From Synechococcus sp. KORDI-52 (GTDB taxonomy: Bacteria > Cyanobacteriota > Cyanobacteriia > PCC-6307 > Cyanobiaceae): 64,000 nt of DNA. The stretch is taken from assembly GCF_000737595.1 (NCBI RefSeq), contig NZ_CP006271.1, positions 1,550,001 to 1,614,000 of the forward strand. The letters are read 5' to 3'. The position numbers and the translations under genes were made by a program. The notes beneath the pieces were generated by a model. It ran no database searches, was not told the origin of the DNA, and saw only the letters and a list, made by a program, of their open reading frames with translations. Positions 43,073-51,965 of the stretch are shown in pieces. The first letter of the stretch is position 1. The number at the start of each line of letters is the position of its first letter.

Positions 43073-43249
43073 ATGGCGGAGTACCGGATTCATTGCAAGC
43101 ACTGCGGCTACGAAGGCCAGGCCAACTCCCGTTGGATCCCCTTCGTGCAGGTGGAGAAGCGGGGACAGGATTGCCCCCATTGCGGTCGCCCGACCCTGCT
43201 TGAGCCCTGGTGCACGCTCAGGGCTGAGGCGTCCATGCCGGACTACTGA
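43073..43249 (+). CDS. zinc-ribbon mini-protein, 58 aa
   Basis: MAEYRIHCKHCGYEGQANSR ... GQDCPHCGRPTLLEPWC: two CxxC knuckles about 27 residues apart, a zinc ribbon like those of ribosomal or transcription accessory proteins. Starts three bases after the preceding gene's stop. Likely nucleic-acid or protein binding. Confidence 0.7.
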   Translation: MAEYRIHCKHCGYEGQANSRWIPFVQVEKRGQDCPHCGRPTLLEPWCTLRAEASMPDY

Positions 43250-43273
43250 CCCGACTACTGACCGGACTACTGA
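43238..43273. repeat. three tandem 12-base repeats
   Basis: CCGGACTACTGA occurs three times in succession (middle copy CCCGACTACTGA). The first copy carries the stop codon of the zinc-ribbon gene and the third overlaps the stop of the converging membrane gene. Likely a small slippage duplication. Confidence 0.75.
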
Positions 43274-43416
43274 AAGGTCTGCCAGCTGCTGGTGAGCCAC
43301 TGGGGAGCCAGGCTCCACCAGATGGCCGTGGCCACAAAGATGGCGGTGAGGCCGATCAGGCTGGTGATCAGCTCCTCCTGCCGAATATCGCCTCGAAGTT
43401 TCCTGGTTTTGCCCAT
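43267..43416 (-). CDS. small single-span membrane protein, 49 aa
   Basis: MGKTRKLRGDIRQEELITSL then a membrane helix (IGLTAIFVATAIWWSLAP). Basic N-terminus inside, short tail outside. No family recognised. Confidence 0.6.
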   Translation of the reverse strand: MGKTRKLRGDIRQEELITSLIGLTAIFVATAIWWSLAPQWLTSSWQTFQ

Positions 43417-43523
43417 GGGCCGCTTGGATGCTTCCCTCGGTGTAAGGCCTCGACTGGCGCCTGGCCATCGGTCAAAACACCCGGCTGCAGCCCTGGCGAT
43501 GATGGGGTCAGCTGCAAGGCCCG

Positions 43524-45197
43524 ATGAGCACCGCCACGTTTGCTGAGTTCGCCGAGCGGGTCGACTACTCCCTGCTGGAAGCCCTCACGATGGATCCGCA
43601 GGCCACCGCGGATGGGGAGGACCATCAACCGCGCCAGGTGGTCTCCGGGCATTACGTGCCGGTGACACCCACGCCGCTCCCCGAGCCAGAATACGTGGCG
43701 CACAGCCACGCGTTGTTCAGTGAGCTCGGCCTCACGGATGACCTGGCCCGGGACGCTCAGTTCCGTCGGATGTTCTCCGGAGATCTCGGTGTTGCCACCG
43801 GTCCGATGCGGCCCTGGGGCTGGGCCACGGGCTATGCCCTCTCGATCTACGGCACGGAATACACCCAGCAGTGCCCCTTCGGCAATGGCAATGGCTACGG
43901 CGATGGCCGTGCCCTGTCGGTGTTTGAAGGGGTGTTTGAGGGGCGCCGCTGGGAGATGCAGCTCAAGGGGAGTGGTCCGACCCCCTACTGCCGTGGTGCC
44001 GATGGTCGCGCCGTGCTGCGCTCCAGCGTCCGTGAATTTCTGGCCCAGGAGTTCATGCATGCCCTCGGCGTGCCCACGTCACGCTCGTTGACGCTCTACG
44101 TCTCCCACGCCGAGTCGGTGCGTCGCCCCTGGTATTCCGAGCACTCCCGCTCCCTGGACCCGGACGTGATGGTCGACAACCCGGCGGCCATCAGCACCAG
44201 GGTGGCGCCATCGTTTCTGCGGGTGGGTCAGCTGGAGTTGTTCGCCCGCCGTGCCCGCAAGGATGCCCATCCCCGGGCGCACCAGGAGTTGCACCAGATC
44301 GTGGCGCATTTGATCGAACGCAACTACCGCCAGGAGATCGATCCCCGCCTGCCGTTCAGCGACCAGGTTGTGCTGCTGGCGCGCTTGTTCCGTGATCGCC
44401 TCACGGCTCTGGTGGCCAACTGGATCCGTGTGGGCTACTGCCAGGGCAATTTCAACAGCGACAACTGTGCCGCCGCTGGCTTCACCCTCGATTACGGGCC
44501 GTTTGGGTTCTGCGAGCTGTTCGATCCGCGCTTTCAGCCCTGGACGGGTGGGGGCGCCCACTTCAGCTTCTTCAACCAGCCGGTGGCTGCAGAGGCCAAC
44601 TACCGCATGTTCTGGACATCCCTGCGCACGCTGATGGAGGGCCAGACGCAGGCCCAGGCCCAGCTGGACCAGTTGCTGGAGGGTTTCCCCGCCGCCATGC
44701 AGGAGGCGATGCAACGGATGTGGAGTAGCAAACTCGGCCTGCCCCATGCCGACGACGCCCTGGTGCAAGAGCTGTTGCAGCTCCTGGTCGACTCCAGCGC
44801 TGATTATTCGATGCTCTTCCGTTGCTTGTCGGAGCTGCCTGAGCAGATCGATCCGCTGCGGGACTGTTTCTACCTGCCCCTTTCGGCACCCCTCGAATCC
44901 CAGTGGAACGACTGGTTGCTGCGCTGGCGTGACCAGTGGCCCAGTGGCGTTGATCCGGCTCTGATCTCCGCTGGCATGCGGCGGGTCAATCCGGCACTCA
45001 CCTGGCGCGAGTGGTTGATCGCTCCGGCTTACCAGCAGGCAGCCCAGGGCGACACCACACTGATCGCAGAACTGCAGCAGCTGTTCAGCGCGCCCTACGA
45101 GCCCCTGTCCCCCGAACTGGCGGCCCGCTACGACCGCTTGAAGCCGCGGGAGTTCTTCAGTGCTGGAGGGGTATCCCACTACAGCTGTTCATCCTGA
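43524..45197 (+). CDS. selO: protein adenylyltransferase SelO
   Basis: 557 residues, pseudokinase fold that AMPylates Ser/Thr/Tyr in redox proteins. Marks: [40 protein letters not shown], then [20 protein letters not shown] (SelO hallmark), [20 protein letters not shown] and [20 protein letters not shown], the metal/ATP block. The length is slightly above the usual 480-500 because of the C-terminal extension common in cyanobacteria. Monocistronic; the last codons face a convergent gene. Ends after [17 protein letters not shown], lacking a penultimate selenocysteine. Confidence 0.95.
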   Translation: MSTATFAEFAERVDYSLLEALTMDPQATADGEDHQPRQVVSGHYVPVTPTPLPEPEYVAHSHALFSELGLTDDLARDAQFRRMFSGDLGVATGPMRPWGWATGYALSIYGTEYTQQCPFGNGNGYGDGRALSVFEGVFEGRRWEMQLKGSGPTPYCRGADGRAVLRSSVREFLAQEFMHALGVPTSRSLTLYVSHAESVRRPWYSEHSRSLDPDVMVDNPAAISTRVAPSFLRVGQLELFARRARKDAHPRAHQELHQIVAHLIERNYRQEIDPRLPFSDQVVLLARLFRDRLTALVANWIRVGYCQGNFNSDNCAAAGFTLDYGPFGFCELFDPRFQPWTGGGAHFSFFNQPVAAEANYRMFWTSLRTLMEGQTQAQAQLDQLLEGFPAAMQEAMQRMWSSKLGLPHADDALVQELLQLLVDSSADYSMLFRCLSELPEQIDPLRDCFYLPLSAPLESQWNDWLLRWRDQWPSGVDPALISAGMRRVNPALTWREWLIAPAYQQAAQGDTTLIAELQQLFSAPYEPLSPELAARYDRLKPREFFSAGGVSHYSCSS

Positions 45198-46379
45198 TCG
45201 CCACCGCTGGCGCCCAAGCTCGGCGCGGAGTTGCCGCCACCGTCGCAGATGCTGGCGGCGCTGGGATGTACTGAGACAGGCATGGGCAAGCCGTTGCTGC
45301 TGATCCGCCATGGCCTCAAACACCATGGCCTGATCGGGATGCTTCCTTGCGGCACGCCGGCAGAGACCCGGGAAGCTTTCCCCCGGCAGCGGCCTGACGC
45401 CCCAGAGCGCCAGAAGCCGCAAGGACTGAGCCAGGGGTGAGCGAGGCCGGAGGCCCACGCGCAGCAACAACCATCCAGCTGCGACAGCCACCATGCCACC
45501 GCCAACGATGGCCACGCCCAACCAACGCAGCTGAGCCCCAAACAGCATCTGCAACCAGACCAGTTGATTGGCTTGGTCAAAACTCAACCACCAGCGAGTC
45601 CAGATCAGATCCAGGCCCCACCACTGCCACTGGAGCCATCGCCACCAGAGCACCTGGCCTTCCTGGCGCTGCGTTGGCGGCCCAGGCACCGCACCGGCCT
45701 GCGACCCAGTGCTCGCGGCCCAGAGGCTGGCATCCACCCGCTGCCAACCATCCCCCTCCAACCAGACTTCCACCCAGGCGTGGGCATCGCTCTGGCGCAG
45801 CTCGAGAAAGGGACTGCCGCTGAGTGGCTTCACCACACGGCCTCCCTGATAGCCGCTGATCACACGGGATGGCACATCAGCAGCCCGCATCAGGGCCGCC
45901 ACGGCACTGGCGTAGTGACCGCAGAACCCCACCTGTTGATCAAACAGAAAAGCATCCAGATCAGCCACCGCACCGGGTTGAAGGCTGTACCGGAAGGGCT
46001 GGCTTCGAAACCAGGCTTCAACCGCCTCCAGACGTTCCCGTCCGGTGGGCAGCAGGCGCAGCTGTTGCGCCATGGCGTTCAGCCTGGGCGATGACGCCGG
46101 TAGCGCTTCCCGTTCACGCAGCACCGGAGGACGCTGCTGCCATGCCGCTTCGTCGGCACTGGACTCAAGCCGAAAGGATCGGCGCTGGCGTGCGCTGGGA
46201 CCCACCAGCAGTTCCCCGTCCGACGTCACCCGTTGATCCGGTGCTGTCGGCAGGGCGAAGCCATCCCAGGGGACAGCCCTGATGGCCGAGGGGTCCACCA
46301 CCCACCACTGACTGGGCCCTTGCCCGACCCCTCGATCATCGCCAGTGCGCTGAACAACGGGGGGGGCCGGCGTTGCCAC
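45189..46379 (-). CDS. TgpA-like transglutaminase, C-terminal part (frameshifted)
   Basis: This frame begins inside the preceding one (a GTG start at 46379 is accidental). It holds the transglutaminase-like domain ([40 protein letters not shown] with catalytic Cys, then [17 protein letters not shown] with His and Asp), one membrane helix near residue 290 and a C-terminal DUF4129-like region. Together with 46226-46972 it forms one TgpA-type protein of about 600 residues. Cut from its N-terminal part by a one-base change in a C7 tract at 46355-46361. Confidence 0.75.
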   Translation of the reverse strand: MATPAPPVVQRTGDDRGVGQGPSQWWVVDPSAIRAVPWDGFALPTAPDQRVTSDGELLVGPSARQRRSFRLESSADEAAWQQRPPVLREREALPASSPRLNAMAQQLRLLPTGRERLEAVEAWFRSQPFRYSLQPGAVADLDAFLFDQQVGFCGHYASAVAALMRAADVPSRVISGYQGGRVVKPLSGSPFLELRQSDAHAWVEVWLEGDGWQRVDASLWAASTGSQAGAVPGPPTQRQEGQVLWWRWLQWQWWGLDLIWTRWWLSFDQANQLVWLQMLFGAQLRWLGVAIVGGGMVAVAAGWLLLRVGLRPRSPLAQSLRLLALWGVRPLPGESFPGLCRRAARKHPDQAMVFEAMADQQQRLAHACLSTSQRRQHLRRWRQLRAELGRQRWRSG

Positions 46380-46972
46380 CGGCGGCCGTCGAATTGGTCA
46401 TGCACCAGGACCCGCCAGTAGCCATCCCTCTGAAGGGTCTGCCCCTTCGGCAACAACAGCCGCGCTGCCGAGTCATCCACCAAGGTCAGCTCGGCGATGC
46501 TCAGTGGATCCAGCTCTGGAGACAATCCCGAGACGGCTCCGCGCGTGGCGCCCAGTTGTGTGGTCCACAACGGCGGAACCCTGGGCACAAACACAAACAG
46601 CAGCAGAGCCAGGGGCAACGCCGCCGCCAGCAGCTGAACGCTGCGCTGCAGAACACCACGGAACGTCAGGGCGCCAACCAGTTCATGACCGAGCAGACCG
46701 GCAAGGCTCAGCATCACCGTCAGCAGCTGGAGCACAGTCGCCAACAGACCCTGCAGTTGGGCTGCCAGCAGGCCGGTGGACACCAATTGCAAGAGAGCGA
46801 CGAGCCGTTGCTCGAAGGGCCGCCGGCATTCCCGCAGCTTGACCATGGTGGCCATCACCAATGCCCATGACGGCAACGTGAGTGGCGCAGACCAATTCAG
46901 CACGAGGCACTGCAGCACCAGGGGCAGCAGGGCCCACCAGGCAAGAGTCGTCGCGGTTCGATCCCGGCTCAT
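46226..46972 (-). CDS. TgpA-like transglutaminase, N-terminal membrane part (frameshifted)
   Basis: 248 residues; about 200 are the true N-terminal part: five membrane helices (LAWWALLPLVLQCLVLN, SWALVMATMVKL, LLQLVSTGLLAAQ, LLQLLTVMLSLAGLLG, LLAAALPLALLLFVFVP) and the DUF3488 end VPPLWTTQLGATRGAVSGLS. From GRRWQRRP onward this frame leaves the real protein; with six instead of seven C at 46355-46361 it would run on into the transglutaminase domain. Fourth in the MoxR-DUF58 order; overlaps the DUF58 stop by four bases. Confidence 0.75.
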   Translation of the reverse strand: MSRDRTATTLAWWALLPLVLQCLVLNWSAPLTLPSWALVMATMVKLRECRRPFEQRLVALLQLVSTGLLAAQLQGLLATVLQLLTVMLSLAGLLGHELVGALTFRGVLQRSVQLLAAALPLALLLFVFVPRVPPLWTTQLGATRGAVSGLSPELDPLSIAELTLVDDSAARLLLPKGQTLQRDGYWRVLVHDQFDGRRWQRRPPPLFSALAMIEGSGKGPVSGGWWTPRPSGLSPGMASPCRQHRING

Positions 46973-47865
46973 ACCGTCGCCAACGCCTCCAGGCAGGCAT
47001 CGCGATGGCGAACCCCCTTTGATGGCGCCAGGTTGAAGGACTGAATCTGCAGGCCGTAGCAGGCGCCGCTGTGGTGCAAGCGCCAGATGCGATCCGCCAG
47101 GTGCTCGCGGGCCGTGTCCAGGGCAAGGCCCGGTGCAGGGGCGAGAATCAGTTCAGGCTCCTCAGGGTCGTTGAACACCTTGGCCTGCAACGGTTTGCCG
47201 CGGGCGACGCTGGACCAATCCACCAGGGCTGGACGTTCACCCTCGCGCAAAGGCCTGAGGTCATGCCATTCCTCCAGTCCATCCCTGGCCCGTGAGGGTT
47301 GCCGTTCGGAGACAGGGCCAGGTCGGCGGCGAGGCCAGATCAACTGCGGCTGTTTGGGCTGCCAGCGGCCCCAACAGATGAACAATCCGAGGGGGGCAAT
47401 GGTCTCGATCGTTACGGGAGGCGGCAGCTGCCAACCCCTGTTTTCGGCCACCCAGGGAAGCAGGAGGTTGGTGCTGCCTGCGGCCAGATGATCACGCACC
47501 ACAACGGCATGCCCTTGAACACGCAAGCTGCAACGGGGCCGGGCGGTTGGGCTCTCCAACGTCAATGGATACGTTGCCGGCTCGCAGGCGAACATCGGTG
47601 AGGGCTGATCACAACGCAGGGTGAGGCCCTGGAGGGTGTCGTGGGTCAGAAACATCGCCAGCAACATCAGCCCGAGCATCACAAAGGCCAGCAGCAGGGT
47701 GCTGTTGCTCCCCGTCTGGATGGCCACCAGCAGCAACAGGCCAGCACCAGTGATCCAGAGCGCCCCGAAGCGACTGGGAACGATGTACAGGGTTCGCTGC
47801 CCGAGTTTCAGATCAGCGCAGGGCCGGGACGGCCTGGAGAAGGGATTCGCTGTGCGGCGCTCCAT
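46969..47865 (-). CDS. DUF58-domain protein
   Basis: Start at MERRTANPF (47865), which overlaps the MoxR gene end by 53 bases; an in-frame extension to 47934 exists. A membrane hairpin (about 30-75, FGALWITGAGLLLLVAIQ, LLLAFVMLGLMLLAMFL) precedes the hallmark DUF58 block GLEEWHDLRPLREGERP with VDWSSVARGKPL. DUF58 proteins with MoxR and transglutaminase genes are thought to assemble or fold cell-envelope complexes. Middle gene of the operon. Confidence 0.85.
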   Translation of the reverse strand: MERRTANPFSRPSRPCADLKLGQRTLYIVPSRFGALWITGAGLLLLVAIQTGSNSTLLLAFVMLGLMLLAMFLTHDTLQGLTLRCDQPSPMFACEPATYPLTLESPTARPRCSLRVQGHAVVVRDHLAAGSTNLLLPWVAENRGWQLPPPVTIETIAPLGLFICWGRWQPKQPQLIWPRRRPGPVSERQPSRARDGLEEWHDLRPLREGERPALVDWSSVARGKPLQAKVFNDPEEPELILAPAPGLALDTAREHLADRIWRLHHSGACYGLQIQSFNLAPSKGVRHRDACLEALATV

Positions 47866-48715
47866 GACGTGCGGGACAACCGGCATCCATTCGATGCTCC
47901 ACCACTGCTGGCAAAACGGCCTGGACGTCGTCAATCACCACGTGATCACGACCCTCGAGCAGGGACCAGGCCCGGGCAGCCGCCAGGAGTCCCTGACTGG
48001 CCCGCGGCGAGAGACCGGGATGTCGTTGACGACTGACCTCGACCAGATCAAGGACGTAATCGATCAGCAGCTCAGAGCAATGCTGGTGGCATGAGCGGTG
48101 CTGCAACTGCTGCAGCACATCGTGGCCCAACTGCGGCAGGTTCTCGGATGCTGAATCAAATCCGGCGTGCAACATCGCCCGTTCCGAGCGACGATCGGGG
48201 AATCCAAGACTGAGACGCATCAGAAAGCGATCGAGCTGGGCCTCGGGCAATGGACTGGTGCCCACCTGATCAAGGCTGTTCTGCGTCGCGATCACAAAAA
48301 ATGGCTGCGGCAAGGCTCGGCTCACACCATCGACGCTGACGCGACCAGCTGCCATCGCTTCCAGCAGAGCACTTTGGGTGCGGGGGCTGGCGCGATTGAT
48401 CTCATCAGCCAGCAACACCTGAGTGAACAACGGTCCGGGCTGAAAACGGAAGCTGGCTTCCGCCGGGTTGAACACATTCAGGCCCGTGAGGTCTGCCGGC
48501 AACAGATCACTGGTGAAGCTGACCCGCTTGAAGGCGAGTGCAAACATCCGCGCCAAGGCTTCCGCCAGGGTGGACTTGCCCATGCCCGGGCGGTCCTCGA
48601 TCAGCAGATGACCATCGGCCAGCAAACAGCTGAATGCCAGGCGCACCTGATGCTCCTTGCCCAGCAGCACCCGACCGACGGCATCGATCAACGGCAACAG
48701 CTCATGTGCAGCCAA
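47813..48715 (-). CDS. MoxR-family AAA ATPase
   Basis: 300 residues. Walker A GRVLLGKEHQ... precedes DRPGMGKSTLAEALARMF, the P-loop; then Walker B VLLADEINRASPRTQSALLE, sensor FVIATQNSLDQVGT, and arginine-finger FLMRLSLGFPD. The C-terminus has the MoxR lid (YVLDLVEVSRQRHPGLSPRA). It heads the operon MoxR-DUF58-transglutaminase, in which it is thought to act as a chaperone for the downstream proteins. Confidence 0.92.
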   Translation of the reverse strand: MAAHELLPLIDAVGRVLLGKEHQVRLAFSCLLADGHLLIEDRPGMGKSTLAEALARMFALAFKRVSFTSDLLPADLTGLNVFNPAEASFRFQPGPLFTQVLLADEINRASPRTQSALLEAMAAGRVSVDGVSRALPQPFFVIATQNSLDQVGTSPLPEAQLDRFLMRLSLGFPDRRSERAMLHAGFDSASENLPQLGHDVLQQLQHRSCHQHCSELLIDYVLDLVEVSRQRHPGLSPRASQGLLAAARAWSLLEGRDHVVIDDVQAVLPAVVEHRMDAGCPARHGAPHSESLLQAVPALR

Positions 48716-48773
48716 GGAATTGCAGCCGAAGGCACCCTCACGTTGACAGGTTCGTCAGAACAACGCTTGGGGG

Positions 48774-49052
48774 TCACGTCCATTGCTTCATGGCCCAGAG
48801 CAATTCCCCCGCGTCCCAGCTGCACAGGTCAAAGTTCTGAACGGAAACCTCGTCTGAAGCCGAGAGAAGTCGATTGGCATAGTGTTTAACAACATCAGCG
48901 GGTCTTAATTCGATGCCTGCTGAAGAAGCAACCTCGCAGATGGCACTTGCTGTGGTTGCCATTTTTAACTGCCGCTCAAGCGAGGGATTGTTGGCAACCG
49001 CTTTCAGCAACTGTTCAAGCTTGGATGCAACGGAATGTGCTTGATCCGTCAT
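48774..49052 (-). CDS. Nif11-domain protein, orphan
   Basis: 92 residues from MTDQAHSVASKLEQLLKAVA. The Nif11 domain is in the first 55 residues: LEQLLKAVANNPSLERQLKM, TASAICEVASSAGIELRPAD. No double-Gly leader site follows, so it is unlike a lanthipeptide precursor. The longer frame to 49139 lacks support. Nif11 proteins in picocyanobacteria are often orphans of unknown function. Confidence 0.8.
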   Translation of the reverse strand: MTDQAHSVASKLEQLLKAVANNPSLERQLKMATTASAICEVASSAGIELRPADVVKHYANRLLSASDEVSVQNFDLCSWDAGELLWAMKQWT

Positions 49053-49167
49053 GGTGGTGACTGCTTGGCTTGGGTGCCATTCAATCTCTCCATTCAATCT
49101 CTCCATCCAACGTCCCGAGCGCGATGCACGGGATGTCATCCCTGAGAGGGTCCTGCTGTTGCGTCGC

Positions 49168-49332
49168 TTAGTCGGCTTCGTCGGCCATTAACCGAAGCGC
49201 AGCATTCATCACGGCGACTTTGACGTCCCGTCGCTCAAGCCCTTGACGTTCAAAATGCCGGACAATTCTCGACAGGTCCCACCAGACGGCGACTTCAACT
49301 TCATCCATTGCGTTGGCGACGTGAAGAGCCAT
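49168..49332 (-). CDS. small acidic protein, 54 aa
   Basis: MALHVANAMDEVEVAVWWDL then RIVRHFERQGLERRDVKVAV. Soluble, helical. It may be cotranscribed with the Nif11 gene downstream. No family recognised. Confidence 0.6.
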   Translation of the reverse strand: MALHVANAMDEVEVAVWWDLSRIVRHFERQGLERRDVKVAVMNAALRLMADEAD

Positions 49333-49468
49333 AGCTGTGTTGCGTCCTCTTTCTGCTGTAGCCCGCTGCCAGACCGTCCCAGGCCTCCTGCTGAATGACT
49401 GCTGAATTCAGTCGCACTTCAATGCTTCAGCCGACGATGACGCCTGAACGACACAGCGGAGTCTGATC

Positions 49469-50662
49469 ATGTCGCTTGCCTTGCTTGAGCCTCTGTTGTT
49501 TCTCTCTGCGGCTCTGGCGGCTTCAGCGGGGTTGTTGATTCTTCAGCTGGGATTGCAACGGGTGTTTGCTGTTGCCCCTCGCTTGAGGTCGGCCCGGGGG
49601 GCTTCTGCCCCGGACACCTCTTTGACTGTGGTGATCCCCGCCTTCAATGAAGCCCACAACATCGCCTCCTGTGTGGGCTGTGTGCTGGCCAGTGCGCCCC
49701 CCTGCCGGGATTGGTCGGTCCTGGTGGTGGATGACGAATCAACCGATGCCACCGTCCAGAACGCCATGGGTGCCGGTTCAGCAGACGCGCGCTTTCGGCT
49801 GATTCAGGCCGGTCCTCGGCCGGTTGATCAGCGCTGGGTCGGTAAGAACTGGGCCTGCAGCAAGGCCGCTGAGCTGGTCAAGAGCGATTGGCTGCTGTTT
49901 ATCGATGCCGATGTTCGTCTCCAGCCGGACGCGCTTCAACGGTCCCTGGCTCAGGCCATCGATGAGAACGCCGATTTGCTGAGCCTGGCACCGAGGCTCA
50001 GTTGCGGATGCCTGGCGGAATGGATGGTGCAGCCGATCATGGCCAGCCTGCTGGGCCTCGGCTTTCCCATCCTCGAAACCAATGACCCGGTATCGCCGGT
50101 GGCGTTTGCTGCGGGTCCCTTCATGCTCTTCAAGGCCTCCACCTACAGGTGGATCGGTGGCCACCGGGCCCTGGCTGGTGAGGTGGTGGAAGATCTCGCT
50201 TTAGCCCGTGCCATCAAGGCCGGCGGTCATCGGCTTCGTTATCTCCTCGGGCTTGATGCGGTCGATCTGCGGATGTACAGCGACCTCGCGGCGCTTTGGG
50301 AGGGCTGGACCAAGAACTGGTTTCTGGGCTTGGACCGCGACCCCATCAAAGCCCTCGGTGCTGCCTTGGTGGTGGTGTTGATGTTCACCGTGCCCTGGCT
50401 GTTGTTGCCTGCATCGCTGGTGCTGCTCTGGCTTCAACCCCTGCTGTCCGTGGTCTGGTGGTGGCTGATGGCGTTGTCGGGTCTGGCCATCGTCCAACAG
50501 CTGTTGCTGCGGCTGTGGATCCGCAGCAGCTTCGATATGCCACTCAGCCATTGGTGGCTGATGGGTGCCGGTGGATTGCTGGTGGGTGCGATCGGACCTG
50601 TATCGATCTGGCGTACGCGCACCGGTCGGGGCTGGACCTGGAAGGGCCGACCTCTGAATTAG
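49469..50662 (+). CDS. family 2 glycosyltransferase, membrane-bound (HpnB/CruG-like)
   Basis: 397 residues. N-terminal membrane helix (about 8-30), then the GT-A core: LTVVIPAFNEAHNIASCV, VLVVDDESTDATV, WLLFIDADVRLQPDAL with the DxD metal site, GPFMLFKASTYRWIGGH, and the base QxxRW-like WEGWTKNWFLGL. Three or four C-terminal membrane helices (310-370) follow. The arrangement resembles hopanoid- or carotenoid-associated GT2 enzymes of cyanobacteria. Acceptor unknown. Confidence 0.85.
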   Translation: MSLALLEPLLFLSAALAASAGLLILQLGLQRVFAVAPRLRSARGASAPDTSLTVVIPAFNEAHNIASCVGCVLASAPPCRDWSVLVVDDESTDATVQNAMGAGSADARFRLIQAGPRPVDQRWVGKNWACSKAAELVKSDWLLFIDADVRLQPDALQRSLAQAIDENADLLSLAPRLSCGCLAEWMVQPIMASLLGLGFPILETNDPVSPVAFAAGPFMLFKASTYRWIGGHRALAGEVVEDLALARAIKAGGHRLRYLLGLDAVDLRMYSDLAALWEGWTKNWFLGLDRDPIKALGAALVVVLMFTVPWLLLPASLVLLWLQPLLSVVWWWLMALSGLAIVQQLLLRLWIRSSFDMPLSHWWLMGAGGLLVGAIGPVSIWRTRTGRGWTWKGRPLN

Positions 50663-50841
50663 GGGTGGCGTCCCTGTTTTCGAGCATCTTCCGCCCGTCT
50701 CCGCAGTGCAGCATGGCGGAATGCTTTTTCCAGCTTGGTCAATCTGGGCTGTTTGTCCTGCAAGGCAGCTTCCCCGCGTGCCTTGGCTGCATTGATGAAG
50801 TCGTCTGATTTGGTACCGCTGAGTCCATTCATGTCAAGCAT
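50659..50841 (-). CDS. small basic helical protein, 60 aa
   Basis: Start at MLDMNGLSGTKSDDFINAAK; a longer frame to 51009 lacks support. Highly charged (EKAFRHAALRRRAEDARKQG). No family recognised. Converges with the glycosyltransferase, overlapping four bases. Confidence 0.6.
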   Translation of the reverse strand: MLDMNGLSGTKSDDFINAAKARGEAALQDKQPRLTKLEKAFRHAALRRRAEDARKQGRHP

Positions 50842-51076
50842 TTCAACCACCTGAATCCTGGTCGCGGTCAGGCTTGATTTGGCTCGAACAAAAGGCCTTC
50901 TATGGAATTCGGCCCGGAACGGAGCCTGACTTAAGGGCCTTGTGGCGCCATGGCGTTGCACCCTTCCATGGGTCTGGATGACCGTGTGGGTTTCTGCCGA
51001 GCCGATCAAAGCAGGGACGGCCGATCAACCCCTGTCGGCTCATGTGCGAAGGTAAAAGATCTTGATCCATTTTTTT

Positions 51077-51322
51077 TTGACGATCTTTATTGGAAACCTC
51101 TCCTGGGACGCTGAGCGGGAAGATCTGATCCATCTGTTCGGACAGTACGGAGAAGTGAGCAAATGCTCCCTGCCCCTCGACCGGGAGACAGGCCGCAAGC
51201 GTGGTTTCGCTTTTGTGGATCTCAGCAGCGAAGCCGATGAGCAGTCGGCGATTGATGATCTTCAGAACGTTGAGTGGATGGGGCGTGCCATCTCGGTTCG
51301 CAAGGCCGAACCCCGCCGCTGA
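51077..51322 (+). CDS. RNA-binding protein of the cyanobacterial RRM type
   Basis: TTG start at 51077 (translated M) giving MTIFIGNLSWDAEREDL, the usual N-terminus of Rbp proteins; the ATG upstream at 51062 would add ILFF-like residues. One RRM domain of about 80 residues with RNP2 IFIGNLSW and RNP1 KRGFAFVDL. Family members bind mRNAs for membrane protein targeting or cold adaptation. An 8-base T-run lies directly before the start. Confidence 0.88.
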   Translation: MTIFIGNLSWDAEREDLIHLFGQYGEVSKCSLPLDRETGRKRGFAFVDLSSEADEQSAIDDLQNVEWMGRAISVRKAEPRR

Positions 51323-51349
51323 CCTTTGGGGTCAATCCCGGGCTGAAAC

Positions 51350-51369
51350 GCCGGTGAGTGCTCACCGGC
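51350..51369. terminator. GC-rich palindrome after the RRM gene
   Basis: CCGGTGAG-TG-CTCACCGG with one extra G-C pair, 28 bases after the RRM stop. No T-run, so its role as terminator is uncertain. Confidence 0.35.
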
Positions 51370-51415
51370 AGCCCCGGCTTGCATCCACCCCTGGTTCTGT
51401 TGGCCAATCTTGCCT

Positions 51416-51667
51416 TTAATCTCCAAAGCCTCGTTCGCTTGTTGCCGACGGTTCTTTGCGGTGCTTGGATTTCGGCTGTTGCTGTTGTGAGGTCTGGTTG
51501 AAACGGCTGTCGATCCAACGTGAGATCACATAAATTCCAATGAACATTGGGATGTAGATCGGATATACGTTCGCTTGGTCAAGCTCCAGCTGATTCACCA
51601 CCTTGACCGCAGCCGTACTCAGCACGATGTAGATCCCGACGCGTCGTAACAGGGGTGACATCAGCAA
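51416..51667 (-). CDS. small membrane protein, 83 aa
   Basis: Two short hydrophobic segments (about 8-25 and 38-52, VYPIYIPMFIGIYVISRW), then a basic Gln-rich tail. The second Met (51661) is an alternative start. No family recognised. Confidence 0.65.
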   Translation of the reverse strand: MLMSPLLRRVGIYIVLSTAAVKVVNQLELDQANVYPIYIPMFIGIYVISRWIDSRFNQTSQQQQPKSKHRKEPSATSERGFGD

Positions 51668-51789
51668 ACGTCAAACAGGGTCTGAGAGTCTCATCTTTAC
51701 TTGAGTCGGTAAACAGCGAAATCGCGCGATCGCTCGCGCGAATTTGTGTCATGCGGGTCTAAGGTTGAGACACGATTGGGAGCGGAGTT

Positions 51790-51957
51790 GTGGTCGGTCT
51801 GATCGCGTCGGGTGTGTTCCTCGTGCTTCCATCCTTTCGCGGAGCTGACCTTTCCCTGTTTCGTCAGCTGAACCGTGAGCTTGGAGCGCTTTGTCAGGAG
51901 CCTCCCGTTCAGGCGCTCAGGGTGTGTCGCCTGCATGCGCGGTTGGTGAACCGCTGA
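51790..51957 (+). CDS. small secreted-type protein, 55 aa (GTG start)
   Basis: GGGAGCGGAG lies just before GTG. The N-terminus VVGLIASGVFLVLPSFRGAD is a short signal or anchor, followed by SLFRQLNRELGALCQEPPV. It converges with the superoxide dismutase gene. No family recognised. Confidence 0.5.
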   Translation: MVGLIASGVFLVLPSFRGADLSLFRQLNRELGALCQEPPVQALRVCRLHARLVNR

Positions 51958-51965
51958 ATCAGCGG

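Noticed and set aside
44079-45179. A 366-codon minus-strand frame opposite selO.
   Set aside because: Antisense shadow; selO motifs fully explain the sequence and the minus frame has no ribosome site or family.
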